Shown piece after piece: positions 53,746 to 62,839 of a stretch of 64,000 nt of DNA; positions within the stretch are counted from its first letter, which is position 1; every line of letters begins with the position of its first letter. The notes below the pieces were generated by a model. The model was not told where the DNA came from. It did no database searches and saw nothing but the letters and a program-made list of their open reading frames with translations. The stretch comes from Streptomyces fagopyri (GTDB lineage: Bacteria; Actinomycetota; Actinomycetes; Streptomycetales; Streptomycetaceae), in NCBI RefSeq assembly GCF_009498275.1, contig NZ_CP045643.1:3844001-3908000 (forward strand), read 5' to 3'. The translations under genes and the position numbers were made by a program.

Positions 53746-54300
53746 TCACCCGAGAGCGACAGCGCCCGCGACAGCGACGAGGAGGAGCGTGAGGACGAGC
53801 AACGCGGCGGAGAGAAGGACGCGTCCCGTGCGCGGGCCGGGCGGGGGCTCCTCGTCGAGCAGGTCCCACCACGGAAGGGTGGGCTCCTCCTCGTACGCGC
53901 CCGCACCGCCGTCCACGCCCTGCCGCGCACCGTCGTGTCCACCGTGTCCGTCGTGCGTGTCGTGGGTGCCGTCGCGCCCGCCGGGGTCCGGGGCGCCCAC
54001 CGGAAGACGCAGCGGCGCGGGCTCGCGGGGCCAGACCCGTACCGCCAACTCCCACCGCACGCCGAAGCGTTCGGCCTCGGCGTCCGGGAGGCCCGCGACC
54101 CGGCACAGGGCGGCGACCGCCTGCCGGGGTGGCGGCTGGGTCGCGTTGAGGTAGCGCTGCCAGGACGACTTGCTGTACGCGGTGCGCGCGCCCAGGGCGA
54201 CCAGGCTCAGCCCGGTGCTGTCCTTGAGCAGCCGCACCTGCTCGACGAAGTGCCGCACCTCCGCGGGAAGTTCCTCCGGCAACGGCTGCCAGGCACCCAT
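53746..54300 (-). CDS. XRE-family HTH protein with C-terminal transmembrane helix
   Basis: The 184-residue protein starts with an XRE-like helix-turn-helix (LSLVALGARTAYSKSSWQRY) very similar to that of the DUF2690 gene (the GYSRTSWERYLNG / AYSKSSWQRYLNA phrases align). A His/Asp/Gly-rich linker (GTHDTHDGHGGHDGARQG) leads to one transmembrane helix at the C-terminus. It lacks an outer sensor domain. AGGAGG precedes the ATG. The role is unknown; tethering of a DNA-binding head to the membrane is the only inference from its layout. Confidence 0.85.
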   Translation of the reverse strand: MGAWQPLPEELPAEVRHFVEQVRLLKDSTGLSLVALGARTAYSKSSWQRYLNATQPPPRQAVAALCRVAGLPDAEAERFGVRWELAVRVWPREPAPLRLPVGAPDPGGRDGTHDTHDGHGGHDGARQGVDGGAGAYEEEPTLPWWDLLDEEPPPGPRTGRVLLSAALLVLTLLLVAVAGAVALG

Positions 54301-54575
54301 CGCTCACCCACCTCCTGCGGCGTTCCGCGGACGTTCGCCCGCCTCCGGCGTTCCCTGAGCGAGGGACGGCGCCGGGCGGTGGGACGGTTCCCGTCACGCG
54401 GCGGGGACACGGTGGCGGAATGGTCACTTCCGTGCCACAGCGAACTGCCGGCTGTTGTCCAGCCCGTTCCGGTGCAGAAGGGTTGTCCCCGGGCGGCCCG
54501 GCCGCCCGGCCGCGGCCCGTCCTTACTCGGGGGAGGGGACGGGTCGCGGCGCCGTGCGCGGGCGGCGCGGCGGCT

Positions 54576-55313
54576 TCAGCGGACCGTGAAGTGCAGCGTG
54601 TCGTCCAGGAACGGGATCTCCAGCAGCGGATGGGGCTGCGCCATCAGCGCGAGCAGCACGATGGCGAGGCCCAGCACGCCGTACGTGACCATGTCCGTGA
54701 AGCGGGAACGGACCGCGAGCATGCCCACGTCGGGCAGTATCCAGCGCATCACCGCGCCGGCCAGCAACGCGACACCGATCAGGATCGTGCCGACCCGGAA
54801 CGCGTCCAGCGCGATCAGCAGCAGACCGAGCCCGACGGCCGACAGCACGGCCAGGATGGGCCATTGGCGGGCCGGGGCCGGGGCGTCGCTCGCTGCCGCC
54901 CGCCCGCCGCCCTCGGGCCGTGCGGTGTCCTTCGTGAACAGCGGGAAGCGGCGGGTGGTACGGCGTGGCCGGCCCTCGGCGTCCGGGGCGCTCACGGCGT
55001 CGATCACACCGGGCTCGCCCTCCTCGTCACCGGCCTCCCCTTCACCGGCCCGCGCGTCGCCACCGGCCCGCGCGTCGCCACCGGCCTCCGCGTCGTCCGG
55101 GGTCTCGGCCTCAGCCCGTTCCCCCGGCCCGCCCGGCGCGGCCCCCTCGGCCCGTCCGGCCCCTTCCGCCCGCGCGGTGCCGGTGCCCTCGGTCCTCTCA
55201 GTGCCCTCGGTCCGCGCGGTGTCCTCGGTCCGTACGACGGCTTCCGCCTCGGCGTCCGCTTCCCGTACGGCCGATGCGGAGTCGGCCCTCTCGGAGCTGC
55301 CCTCAGCCGACAC
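54576..55313 (-). CDS. DUF3017 family membrane protein with long acidic N-terminus
   Basis: The C-terminal 95 residues form the three-helix DUF3017 unit ([60 protein letters not shown]). The 145-residue N-terminus is Ala/Glu/Gly-rich and acidic, with [12 protein letters not shown] and GGDARA-type repeats. The GTG at 55313 overlaps the folD stop by 11 bases, a linkage conserved in streptomycetes. Function unknown. Confidence 0.87.
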   Translation of the reverse strand: MSAEGSSERADSASAVREADAEAEAVVRTEDTARTEGTERTEGTGTARAEGAGRAEGAAPGGPGERAEAETPDDAEAGGDARAGGDARAGEGEAGDEEGEPGVIDAVSAPDAEGRPRRTTRRFPLFTKDTARPEGGGRAAASDAPAPARQWPILAVLSAVGLGLLLIALDAFRVGTILIGVALLAGAVMRWILPDVGMLAVRSRFTDMVTYGVLGLAIVLLALMAQPHPLLEIPFLDDTLHFTVR

Positions 55314-56157
55314 TGCGCTCCGCCGCTTCCACCACGTTGACGAGCAGCTGGGCCCGGGTCATCGGGCCGACACCGCCCGGGTTCGGGGAGATCCACGCCG
55401 CGACCTCGGCGACATCCGGGTGGACATCGCCGACGATCTTGCCCTCGGCGCTGCGCGAGACGCCGACGTCGAGGACGGCGGCGCCCGGCTTCACGTCCTC
55501 GGCGCGGACGAGGTGCGCGGAGCCGGCCGCCGCGACGATGATGTCGGCGCGCTTCAGGTGCGAGGAGAGGTCCCGGGTGCCGGTGTGGCACTGGGTCACC
55601 GTCGCGTTCTCGCTGCGCCGGGTCAGCAGCAGCGGCATGGGGCGGCCGATGGTCACCCCGCGGCCGACGACCACGACCTCCGCGCCCTTGATCTCCACGC
55701 CGTAGCGGCGCAGGAGGGTGAGGACGCCGTTCGGGGTGCAGGGCAGCGGGGCCGGCTCGTTCAGCACGAGGCGCCCGAGGTTCATCGGGTGCAGTCCGTC
55801 CGCGTCCTTGTCCGGGTCCATCAGCTCCAGGATGCGGTTCTCGTCGATGCCCTTGGGGAGCGGGAGCTGAACGATGTAGCCGGTGCAGGCGGGGTCCTCG
55901 TTGAGTTCCCGCACCACCGCCTCGATCTCCTCCTGCGTGGCGGTCGCGGGCAGTTCACGCTGGATGGACGCGATGCCCACCTGCGCGCAGTCGCGGTGCT
56001 TGCCCGCGACGTACTTCTGGCTGCCGGGGTCGTCGCCCACCAGGACGGTCCCCAGGCCGGGCGTGACGCCCTTCTCCTTCAGGGCCGCCACGCGGACGGT
56101 CAGATCGGACTTGATCGCGGCTGCGGTGGCCTTGCCATCGAGAATCTGGGCGGTCAT
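55303..56157 (-). CDS. folD: Bifunctional methylenetetrahydrofolate dehydrogenase/cyclohydrolase
   Basis: FolD turns methylene-tetrahydrofolate made by GlyA into formyl-tetrahydrofolate, used by PurN and PurH, both encoded nearby. The 284-residue product has the catalytic Lys region [17 protein letters not shown], the Asp/Gln motif [10 protein letters not shown] and the NADP loop [17 protein letters not shown]. The ATG at 56157 gives the usual [16 protein letters not shown]. Its 3' end overlaps the DUF3017 start. No ZTP riboswitch was found in its leader. Confidence 0.96.
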   Translation of the reverse strand: MTAQILDGKATAAAIKSDLTVRVAALKEKGVTPGLGTVLVGDDPGSQKYVAGKHRDCAQVGIASIQRELPATATQEEIEAVVRELNEDPACTGYIVQLPLPKGIDENRILELMDPDKDADGLHPMNLGRLVLNEPAPLPCTPNGVLTLLRRYGVEIKGAEVVVVGRGVTIGRPMPLLLTRRSENATVTQCHTGTRDLSSHLKRADIIVAAAGSAHLVRAEDVKPGAAVLDVGVSRSAEGKIVGDVHPDVAEVAAWISPNPGGVGPMTRAQLLVNVVEAAERSVG

Positions 56158-56414
56158 GGTCCCATCCTCGCGGATGAACCTGTCCGTGTTCCAATCCGGG
56201 CACCCCGCCGGCGTCCGAGGGGGTCGCGCATATCCGGTCATGATCGTCCATGGTGCGCTTGCGCGACAGATAGCGAATGTGGCTGGACAAGTAAGAGTCG
56301 GCTAAAGAACGATGAGTACACAGTGCCGCGGGCAGTACCGGGGGGACAGACCGCTCTGTAGAAATCCTCCCCAACCGTGCCGCGTCGTCCCCAGGCAACG
56401 GAGGGAAACCCGCC

Positions 56415-57068
56415 ATGAGTTTCGGCGACCCGAACAACCCCTACGGCCAGCCGCCCCAGCAACCCCCCACCGCTCCCCAGAACCCGCCCGGCTACGGCTA
56501 TCCGCCGGCTCCTCCGGGCGTGCCGCCGCAGGGGTACGGCTATCCGCAGCAGCCGGCGTACCCCGGCTACCCGGGCGGCAACCAGATGTTCCCACAGACG
56601 ATGCCGGGACTGCTGGTCACCGCACGCGTCTTCCTGTTCATCATCTCCGCGGTGCAGATCCTGGCGGCGCTGGGCTGGTTGTACGTCGCCGCCCTCGCCA
56701 ACGACGTCTCGGACGCGGCGGACAGCCTCAGCTCGTCGTCCGACGACCCGTTCAACTCGTTCAGTGACGGTGCCGGCATCGCCACGGGCGTCCTGCTGTT
56801 CATCGCCCTGCTCGCGGCGGGTCTGGCGGCCCTGTCGATCACCCTGGGCGTGAAGTTCGGCAGAGGCGGCCAGGGCGTCCGCATCACCACCGTCATCTAC
56901 GGCGCGCTGGGCGGGATCGTCGGCCTGATCATGCTCGTCGTCGGTCTGGACTCCGGCCTGGCCACCGCCATCGTCTTCCCGCTGATCTGGGTCGTCTTCG
57001 CCACCATCATCACGGTGGCCCCGGTCGTGGCGAGCGGCACCGCCTGGTTCGCGCGCCCGCGCTACTGA
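56415..57068 (+). CDS. Membrane protein with Pro/Gly/Tyr-rich N-terminus
   Basis: The 217-residue protein has a 60-residue Pro/Gly/Tyr/Gln-rich tail (PPGYGYPPAPPGVPPQGYGY) and four transmembrane helices, the third and fourth near VYGALGG-like VIYGALGGIVGLIMLVVGLD and IVFPLIWVVFATIITVAPVV. The tail resembles that of the TM2 protein at 5985-6440, but the membrane part is different and not assigned to a named family by eye. GGAGGG lies ten bases before the ATG. It is a single gene ending at a bidirectional hairpin. Confidence 0.83.
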   Translation: MSFGDPNNPYGQPPQQPPTAPQNPPGYGYPPAPPGVPPQGYGYPQQPAYPGYPGGNQMFPQTMPGLLVTARVFLFIISAVQILAALGWLYVAALANDVSDAADSLSSSSDDPFNSFSDGAGIATGVLLFIALLAAGLAALSITLGVKFGRGGQGVRITTVIYGALGGIVGLIMLVVGLDSGLATAIVFPLIWVVFATIITVAPVVASGTAWFARPRY

Positions 57069-57080
57069 ACGCGCCACGCC

Positions 57081-57121
57081 GAGGGCCGTGCCTCCCCCGC
57101 ACCGGGGGAGACACGGCCCTC
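57081..57121. terminator. Bidirectional hairpin between the membrane protein gene and purH
   Basis: GAGGGCCGTG-CTCCCCC pairs with GGGGGAG-CACGGCCCTC, with one mismatch and a four-base loop, between two convergent genes. Confidence 0.85.
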
Positions 57122-57168
57122 GCGTTTCCGTTCGCCGCCGGGGCGCCGCCCGCCGGCGCCACCGCGGA

Positions 57169-58758
57169 TCAGTGGAAGAAGTGCCGCGTCCCGGTGAAGT
57201 ACATCGTGATGCCGGCCTTCTTCGCGGCCTCCACCACCAGCTCGTCACGGACCGAACCGCCCGGCTGGACCACGGCCCTGACCCCCGCCTCGGCGAGGAT
57301 CTCCAGGCCGTCGGGGAAGGGGAAGAACGCGTCGGAGGCGGCGTACGCACCGCGGGCCCGCTCTGCGCCCGCCCGCTCGACCGCCAGCTTCGCGGAGTCG
57401 ACGCGGTTGACCTGGCCCATGCCGACGCCGACCGAGGCACCGTCCTTGGCGAGCAGGATCGCGTTGGACTTCACCGCGCGGCACGCCCGCCACGCGAAGG
57501 CCAGTTCGTCCAGCTCGCCCTGGCCCAGCGCGTCACCGGTGGCCAGCGTCCAGCTCGCCGGGTTGTCGCCGTCGGCCTGGAGCCGGTCGGTGACCTGGAG
57601 CAGCGCGCCGCCGTCGATCTGCTTGACCTCGACCGGGTTGGCGGGCGCCCGGTGGGCGCGCAGGACCCGGATGTTCTTCTTCTTGGTGAGGGCCTCGAGC
57701 GCGCCGTCCTCGTACTCCGGCGCCACGATGACCTCGGTGAAGATGTCCGCGACCTGCTCGGCCATCTCCTTCGTCACCGGCCGGTTGACCGCGATCACGC
57801 CGCCGAACGCGGAGAGCGGGTCACAGGCGTGCGCCTTGCGGTGCGCCTCGGCGACGCTCGACGCGACCGCGATGCCGCACGGGTTGGCGTGCTTGATGAT
57901 CGCGACGCAGGGGTCCTCGTGGTCGTACGCGGCACGGCGCGCGGCGTCCGTGTCCGTGTAGTTGTTGTACGACATCTCCTTGCCGTGCAGCTGCTCGGCC
58001 TCGGCGAGACCGCCCGTGCCGTCGACGTACAGCGCGGCGCCCTGGTGCGGGTTCTCCCCGTAGCGAAGGGTGTTCTTCCGCTCGTAGGTGTGCCCGAGGA
58101 AGTCGGGGAAGCCGCTGGTGTCGGCCGCGGCGTAGTCGTCCGCGAACCAGGAGGCGACGGCGACGTCGTACGAGGCGGTGTGCTGGAAGGCCTCCGCCGC
58201 GAGCCGCTTGCGGGCGGTGAGGTCGAAGCCCCCCTCCTCGACGGCGGCCAGGACGGCCGCGTACCGGTCCGGGCTGGTGACGACGGCGACGGACGGATGG
58301 TTCTTGGCGGCCGCCCGCACCATCGAGGGACCGCCGATGTCGATCTGCTCGACGCACTCGTCGGGTGTCGCGCCCGAGGCGACCGTCTCGCGGAAGGGGT
58401 AGAGGTTCACCACGACGAGGTCGAACGGCTCGACGCCGAGCTCGGCGAGCTGCTCCCGGTGACTGTCGAGCCGCAGGTCGGCGAGGATGCCCGCGTGGAC
58501 CCTGGGGTGCAGCGTCTTGACGCGGCCGTCGAGGCACTCGGGGAAGCCGGTGAGTTCCTCGACCTTGGTGACGGGGACGCCGGACGCGGCGATGCGGGCG
58601 GCGGTGGAGCCGGTGGACACCAGCTCGACACCGGCCTCGTGCAGCCCGCGCGCGAGCTCTTCGAGCCCGGTCTTGTCGTAGACACTGACGAGCGCGCGCC
58701 GGATGGCCCGCCTGGTGCCCGCAGTGCCCTCGGCCGTGACTGTGCTGTCGGCGGTCAC
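57169..58758 (-). CDS. purH: Bifunctional AICAR formyltransferase/IMP cyclohydrolase
   Basis: PurH performs the last two steps of IMP synthesis: formylation of AICAR (whose phosphate form, ZMP, is the riboswitch ligand family relevant to glyA) and ring closure. The 529-residue product has the IMP cyclohydrolase domain ([31 protein letters not shown]) followed by the formyltransferase domain ([28 protein letters not shown], and the C-terminal [13 protein letters not shown]). The GTG at 58758 overlaps the purN stop (GTGA). Confidence 0.97.
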   Translation of the reverse strand: MTADSTVTAEGTAGTRRAIRRALVSVYDKTGLEELARGLHEAGVELVSTGSTAARIAASGVPVTKVEELTGFPECLDGRVKTLHPRVHAGILADLRLDSHREQLAELGVEPFDLVVVNLYPFRETVASGATPDECVEQIDIGGPSMVRAAAKNHPSVAVVTSPDRYAAVLAAVEEGGFDLTARKRLAAEAFQHTASYDVAVASWFADDYAAADTSGFPDFLGHTYERKNTLRYGENPHQGAALYVDGTGGLAEAEQLHGKEMSYNNYTDTDAARRAAYDHEDPCVAIIKHANPCGIAVASSVAEAHRKAHACDPLSAFGGVIAVNRPVTKEMAEQVADIFTEVIVAPEYEDGALEALTKKKNIRVLRAHRAPANPVEVKQIDGGALLQVTDRLQADGDNPASWTLATGDALGQGELDELAFAWRACRAVKSNAILLAKDGASVGVGMGQVNRVDSAKLAVERAGAERARGAYAASDAFFPFPDGLEILAEAGVRAVVQPGGSVRDELVVEAAKKAGITMYFTGTRHFFH

Positions 58759-59375
58759 TGGATAACTACCTTTCGTCCCTCAATGCGATAGCCGTTGCGG
58801 GCGAGCCGCCCCACGACATCGACGAGCAGTTCTCGCTCGACTTCCTTGATGCGCTCGTGCAGAGCGCTCTCGTCGTCCTCGTCCCGGACCTCGACCACGC
58901 CCTGGGCGATGATCGGTCCGGTGTCGACGCCGTCGTCGACGAAGTGGACGGTGCATCCGGTGACCTTGGCGCCGTACGCGAGCGCGTCGCGCACACCGTG
59001 GGCCCCCGGGAAACTCGGCAGCAGGGCGGGGTGCGTGTTGACGAACCGCCCGCCGTACCTGGCGAGGAATCGCTTCCCCACGATCTTCATGAACCCGGCG
59101 GAGACCACGAGGTCGGGCTCGTGGGCGGCGACCGCCTCGGCGAGCGCCGCGTCCCACTCGTCCCGGGTGCCGTAGTCCTTCACGCGCCGGACGAAGGTGG
59201 GCAGCCCCGCCCGCTCGGCGCGCGCGAGTCCCTCGATGCCGTCACGGTCGGCGCCGACGGCCACGATCCGGGCCCCGTAGCCCTCGGGCCCGGCCTCCGC
59301 GACGGCGTCGAGCAGTGCCTGCAGATTCGTGCCTGATCCGGAGACCAGCACGACGAGGCGCTTGGCCTTGGCCAC
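58755..59375 (-). CDS. purN: Phosphoribosylglycinamide formyltransferase
   Basis: PurN uses formyl-tetrahydrofolate to formylate GAR in purine synthesis. The 206-residue product has the family motifs [28 protein letters not shown] and [20 protein letters not shown] with the catalytic Asn/His/Asp set, ending [20 protein letters not shown]. The GTG at 59375 gives the normal N-terminus and has AAAGGG upstream; the long open frame to 60500 belongs to shadow sequence. It is directly upstream of purH with overlapping stop and start. Confidence 0.96.
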   Translation of the reverse strand: MAKAKRLVVLVSGSGTNLQALLDAVAEAGPEGYGARIVAVGADRDGIEGLARAERAGLPTFVRRVKDYGTRDEWDAALAEAVAAHEPDLVVSAGFMKIVGKRFLARYGGRFVNTHPALLPSFPGAHGVRDALAYGAKVTGCTVHFVDDGVDTGPIIAQGVVEVRDEDDESALHERIKEVERELLVDVVGRLARNGYRIEGRKVVIQ

Positions 59376-59756
59376 GAGGGGGCCCTTTCTCGGGGGAGCG
59401 TTTGTACGGTCGTACGAATGCTTCGCGCCCCGGGATACGGGGAAGTCTACGAACCGGCCGACCGGCAGCAACGATACCGGCACACCGGGCAGCCCCCACG
59501 GGACGGGGGCGTGGCCGGAAGGTAGCGTCTGCGGAGGAACCTCCCGGGAACACCGTTCGGCATGGGGAACGCCCCGTGTCCGCGGGACGTTGACCAGGGA
59601 CGGACAGGAACGTCCGGGGCACGCCCCGGGGACGGACGTCCGGGGTACGAGCCCTGGGTGCGAGTCCTGTACAGGAAACCCGGGGTACGCGTCGCGAGCA
59701 CGATGCCGTGTGGACACGCCGCCCGCCAGAACCACCAAGGGGAAGACGCACACCTG
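59376..59756. other. Intergenic region with divergent promoters for purN and the next gene
   Basis: This 381-base gap lies between the divergent purN and 59757 genes. Near the purN end, TTTGTACGGTCGTACGAATG contains a partial dyad (GTACG/CGTAC) that could be an operator. The 59600-59700 stretch repeats CCGGGG and GGGGTACG motifs. No gene was recognised. Confidence 0.45.
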
Positions 59757-60584
59757 ATGCCGGACCGCAGTCTCCGACTCCCTCCGCTCCTGCTGCGCGA
59801 GCGGCGCCCTTCGCCCACCCCGCCGCAGCAGAACGGGGACGCGCCCTCGGGCGGGGGCGACTCCTCGGGCGGACGTGGCTCGGCAGGGGGGAGCGGCTCG
59901 GGGTCCGGCTCCGGCCCCGACGACCACAATCCGTTCGCACCGCCGCCGGAGGGCACACCCGACCGGCCCTGGCAGCCCAGACGGCCCGCGGGCGGACAAG
60001 GTCCTGACGAGAACGGCGGCTCCGGGCAGCACTCCCCCTGGGGCAGCCAGTGGAGCGACCAGCAGCCGGGCCGTTCGAGCGGCGGCGGCTTCGGCGAGCG
60101 GCCCGGCGCGCCGCAGGGCCAGGGCGGCCCGGAGGGGCCCGGTGGCGGTCCCGGCTCCGGAATGCGCTGGGACCCGACGGACCCCGCCCAGCGCCGGGCG
60201 CGCTACGCGCTGCTCTCCGGCATGTGGGCCTTCTTCTTCGCCCTGTTCAGCTGGCCGTACGTGGCCCTGCTGCTGGGCGCGCTCGCGCTGTACTGGGGTG
60301 TCAGCGCCCTGCGCGCCAAGCCCCGCAAGCCGGATCCGGACGCGCCGGCACCCGACCCGGCCGCCCGCCCGCAGACGACCGGCCGCCCCCAGACGACCGC
60401 GGCCGTCAGCGGCCTCGTCACCGCGTCCCTTGCCATCGTCATGGTCGCCGCGACGTTCTCCGCGCAACTCGTCTACAGCGACTACTACTCGTGCACGCAC
60501 GACGCGCTCACCAACGCGGCGAAGCAGTCCTGCAACGAGCTTCTGCCGAAGGAGCTGCGGGGTCTGCTGGGGACGCAGAACTAG
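59757..60584 (+). CDS. Membrane protein with long Gly/Ser/Pro-rich N-terminus
   Basis: The 275-residue protein has a 130-residue disordered N-terminus ([20 protein letters not shown] and similar), then two helices packed as [20 protein letters not shown] and [16 protein letters not shown], a Pro-rich loop and a further helix ([20 protein letters not shown]). It ends with a short soluble tail that has two cysteines ([20 protein letters not shown]). This membrane unit is conserved beside purN in streptomycetes, as far as I recall; function unknown. The ATG follows AAGGGGAAG by about ten bases. Confidence 0.83.
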   Translation: MPDRSLRLPPLLLRERRPSPTPPQQNGDAPSGGGDSSGGRGSAGGSGSGSGSGPDDHNPFAPPPEGTPDRPWQPRRPAGGQGPDENGGSGQHSPWGSQWSDQQPGRSSGGGFGERPGAPQGQGGPEGPGGGPGSGMRWDPTDPAQRRARYALLSGMWAFFFALFSWPYVALLLGALALYWGVSALRAKPRKPDPDAPAPDPAARPQTTGRPQTTAAVSGLVTASLAIVMVAATFSAQLVYSDYYSCTHDALTNAAKQSCNELLPKELRGLLGTQN

Positions 60585-60593
60585 CGCGTCCCC

Positions 60594-61005
60594 GCGCCGG
60601 GGGCTGCCGCCCCCGGACCCCGCGTCGGCCTGAACGGCCCCGTCCTCAAACGCCGGACGGGCCGCACCCCCCTACCCCGGCCGCCACCCTATCCACACGC
60701 GCCCGCCCCCTCAGCCCGCCCACGACCATCCAGCGCGGGCCCGCATTCCCAGCCCTTCCGGAACCTTCCAGCGCGGGCCCGCATCTCCGACCCGCCCGCA
60801 ACCTTTCCGGCGCAGGCCCACATCCCCAGCCCGTCGGCAACCATCCAGTGCGGCGCTCATCTCCGGCCCCTCCGTCACCTTGCAGCGCGGGCCCGCACCC
60901 CCAGCCAGCCCGCAACCTTCCGGCGCAGGCCCGCATTCCCAGCCCGTCCGGCGCTTGAGGACGAGCCCTTCGGGCGACGCGGGGGTCCAGGGGGCGGAGC
61001 CCCGG
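60594..61005. repeat. Two-armed interspersed GC-rich repeat, copy 2
   Basis: The left arm (about 60597-60661, with GGGGGCTGCCGCCCCCGGAC and GTCCTCAAACGCCGGACGGG) is the near-complement of the right arm (about 60942-61003, with CCCGTCCGGCGCTTGAGGAC and GACGCGGGGGTCCAGGGGGC). The right arm is nearly identical to that of copy 1 at 51973-52041. Between the arms is a degenerate tandem array. There is no gene in 60585-61052. Confidence 0.85.
60726..60955. repeat. Six degenerate tandem copies of a 37-39-bp unit inside the interspersed repeat
   Basis: Units start at 60726, 60764, 60802, 60841, 60878 and 60916. The core is CCTTCCGGCGCAGGCCCGCA followed by a variable C-rich stretch, and the last copy runs into the right arm of the large repeat. 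The units look like partial duplications of that arm. There are no unique spacers, so it is not a CRISPR. Confidence 0.75.
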
Positions 61006-61052
61006 GGATGGCACGGGTAGGGGCGGCGGGGGCGAGGAAACCCTGCGTCAGC

Positions 61053-62735
61053 TCAGCGTTCCGGATCCGCCTCCAGATCCGACTCCGAAAACGGATCCAA
61101 CACCTCCACCGCCGCCGACGCCTCCCGCAACGCCGCCCACCGCGCCTCCCTGACCACATCCTCGTGCCACGCCACCCCCACGTCGTCGGACGGCAGCAGG
61201 TCGTACGGCGCGTGACTGGAATCCCGCTCACCCTCCGGCCCGGGGTCCGGCTCCGGTTCCGGCTCCCGCACAAGGACCACCCCCACGCCCGCCTGCGGCA
61301 CCGGCACCGGCACCGGCACCGGCACCGAATCGGACTCACGCGCCCGCCACGAGGACCATGACGACCACGACGACCACGCCGGCACGGACACCACCGACAC
61401 CGCGGACACCACCGACGCCCAGGAAAGCCGCCGCCCCCGCCCCCGCCCGATCCCCGGCACCACCGCCCCCACCGGCACCCCCACCCCCACCGTCCACACC
61501 ATCACCGCACCCCCCACCTGCCACCACACCGGCCCGAAGTGAGCCAGCGCGCCCACCCCCAGCGGCCCACCCGCCAGCCCGGCGAGCAACGCCATCACCA
61601 GACCGCACAGGACACCCGCGACCCCCACCCCCGCGAGGACCCGCCCCCGGGACCAGGCCTCGCCCCCTTCTCCGGCCCCGGCCGCCTTCCGCAGGAACCA
61701 CACCACCGTCACCCCGGCCGCCACCGGCACCGCCGCCCCGGCCCAACTCCACGGCCCCCCGGCCCCCGGCACCGCCGCCAGCAGCGGAAACGCCGGCAGC
61801 AACGGCTCCGGCCCGGCCGCGGACAACGGCCCCGCGACCTGCCCGGCCCCCAGCACCACGCCGGGCCCGAGCCCGTACGCGGCCCCCCACACCGCCGCGT
61901 TCGGCACCAGTGCCAGACAGAGCAGGAGTACGGCGAACCGCCCCGACCACACCTCGGTGAGCTGCTGGAAGGACTCCCGCGCGAGATCGCCGTGCCACAC
62001 CAGCGACACCCCCACCAGCAGCGCCCCGCCCCCGACGAGCACCGCCGCCCCGGCCAGCGCCGCCCGTGCCGAGGCGCCGAGCCACCGCCCGACCCACGGC
62101 GCCGGCGGTTCGCCGGTCGCCCAGCGGCGTACCCCGGCGGGCAGCGGGCGGCGGGCGAGAGCCCGGCCCACCCAGAACGGCACCGGCCCGCGCGGGTGCC
62201 CGTACGCCGTCCACACCCCGGCCGCCGCCGCGCCCGCGGTGAGCAGCGGCAGGCACAGCCCCGACCATGCCCAGGACGGCCGCAGCTCCCCGCCCGAGGT
62301 GTACAGCAACACCACCGCGCTCAAGGTCAGATAGCCCGCGACGGTCCCGGCCCACACCGTGCGCCCCGAGGCCCCCGCGTCGGCGTCCGCCGCGTCCCGT
62401 GCCGCGCGGTGCAACAGCCACGCGGGCAACAGCGTCAGGAGCAGCGGGGTGAGCCCCACCGGCATCGGCAGTCCCGAGAGGGTGTCCGTGCGAGCCAGCT
62501 CCACCCCGTGGGCCAGCAGCCACAGCGCGGCGGCGACGTGCAGCGCGCCGCCGGGCCCGCTGTCCGGGTACGGCGAGCTGATCCACAGCATCATGACGAG
62601 GACGGCGAGCGAGCCGAGCCCGAGTCCCGCGGCGAGCACACCGCCCAGGAATCCGGCGGCCAGTCCGGGTGATCGGTGCCGCATCCGGGTGATCAGGAGC
62701 GACATCGAAAGCCTGTGGTCGGTCATCTGTGTCAC
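61053..62735 (-). CDS. DUF6350 family polytopic membrane protein
   Basis: The 560-residue protein has about ten transmembrane helices, starting with [20 protein letters not shown] and [20 protein letters not shown], the pattern of the DUF6350 family found beside sucCD and purNH in streptomycetes. The C-terminal 120 residues are soluble, with PVPVPVPVP and [11 protein letters not shown] repeats and an acidic end. Function unknown. GTG 62735 and ATG 62726 are both possible starts; the former is used. It is divergent from the XRE/sigma-like gene. Confidence 0.86.
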   Translation of the reverse strand: MTQMTDHRLSMSLLITRMRHRSPGLAAGFLGGVLAAGLGLGSLAVLVMMLWISSPYPDSGPGGALHVAAALWLLAHGVELARTDTLSGLPMPVGLTPLLLTLLPAWLLHRAARDAADADAGASGRTVWAGTVAGYLTLSAVVLLYTSGGELRPSWAWSGLCLPLLTAGAAAAGVWTAYGHPRGPVPFWVGRALARRPLPAGVRRWATGEPPAPWVGRWLGASARAALAGAAVLVGGGALLVGVSLVWHGDLARESFQQLTEVWSGRFAVLLLCLALVPNAAVWGAAYGLGPGVVLGAGQVAGPLSAAGPEPLLPAFPLLAAVPGAGGPWSWAGAAVPVAAGVTVVWFLRKAAGAGEGGEAWSRGRVLAGVGVAGVLCGLVMALLAGLAGGPLGVGALAHFGPVWWQVGGAVMVWTVGVGVPVGAVVPGIGRGRGRRLSWASVVSAVSVVSVPAWSSWSSWSSWRARESDSVPVPVPVPVPQAGVGVVLVREPEPEPDPGPEGERDSSHAPYDLLPSDDVGVAWHEDVVREARWAALREASAAVEVLDPFSESDLEADPER

Positions 62736-62839
62736 CCCGCCATGCTCCCAACGACACGCGCTTTCTCGTCGTAACAGGCAAAGCTTGGATGTGTCGCCCA
62801 ATATGCAGCTATGTACTTTTTCGTACGGAGGGGCGCCCT

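Noticed and set aside
55303..56300. ZTP riboswitch upstream of folD or purN
   Set aside because: The leaders were read for GTGACTGGCG and CGGGGAGC blocks; neither was found, unlike upstream of glyA.
51625..56361. 1578-codon plus-strand open frame
   Set aside because: It runs antisense through the XRE genes, DUF3017 and folD and across non-coding repeats. Length is an effect of GC-rich sequence lacking stops.
60726..60955. Possible CRISPR array in the 38-bp repeats
   Set aside because: Units are degenerate and contiguous, lack unique spacers, and no cas genes are present in the window.
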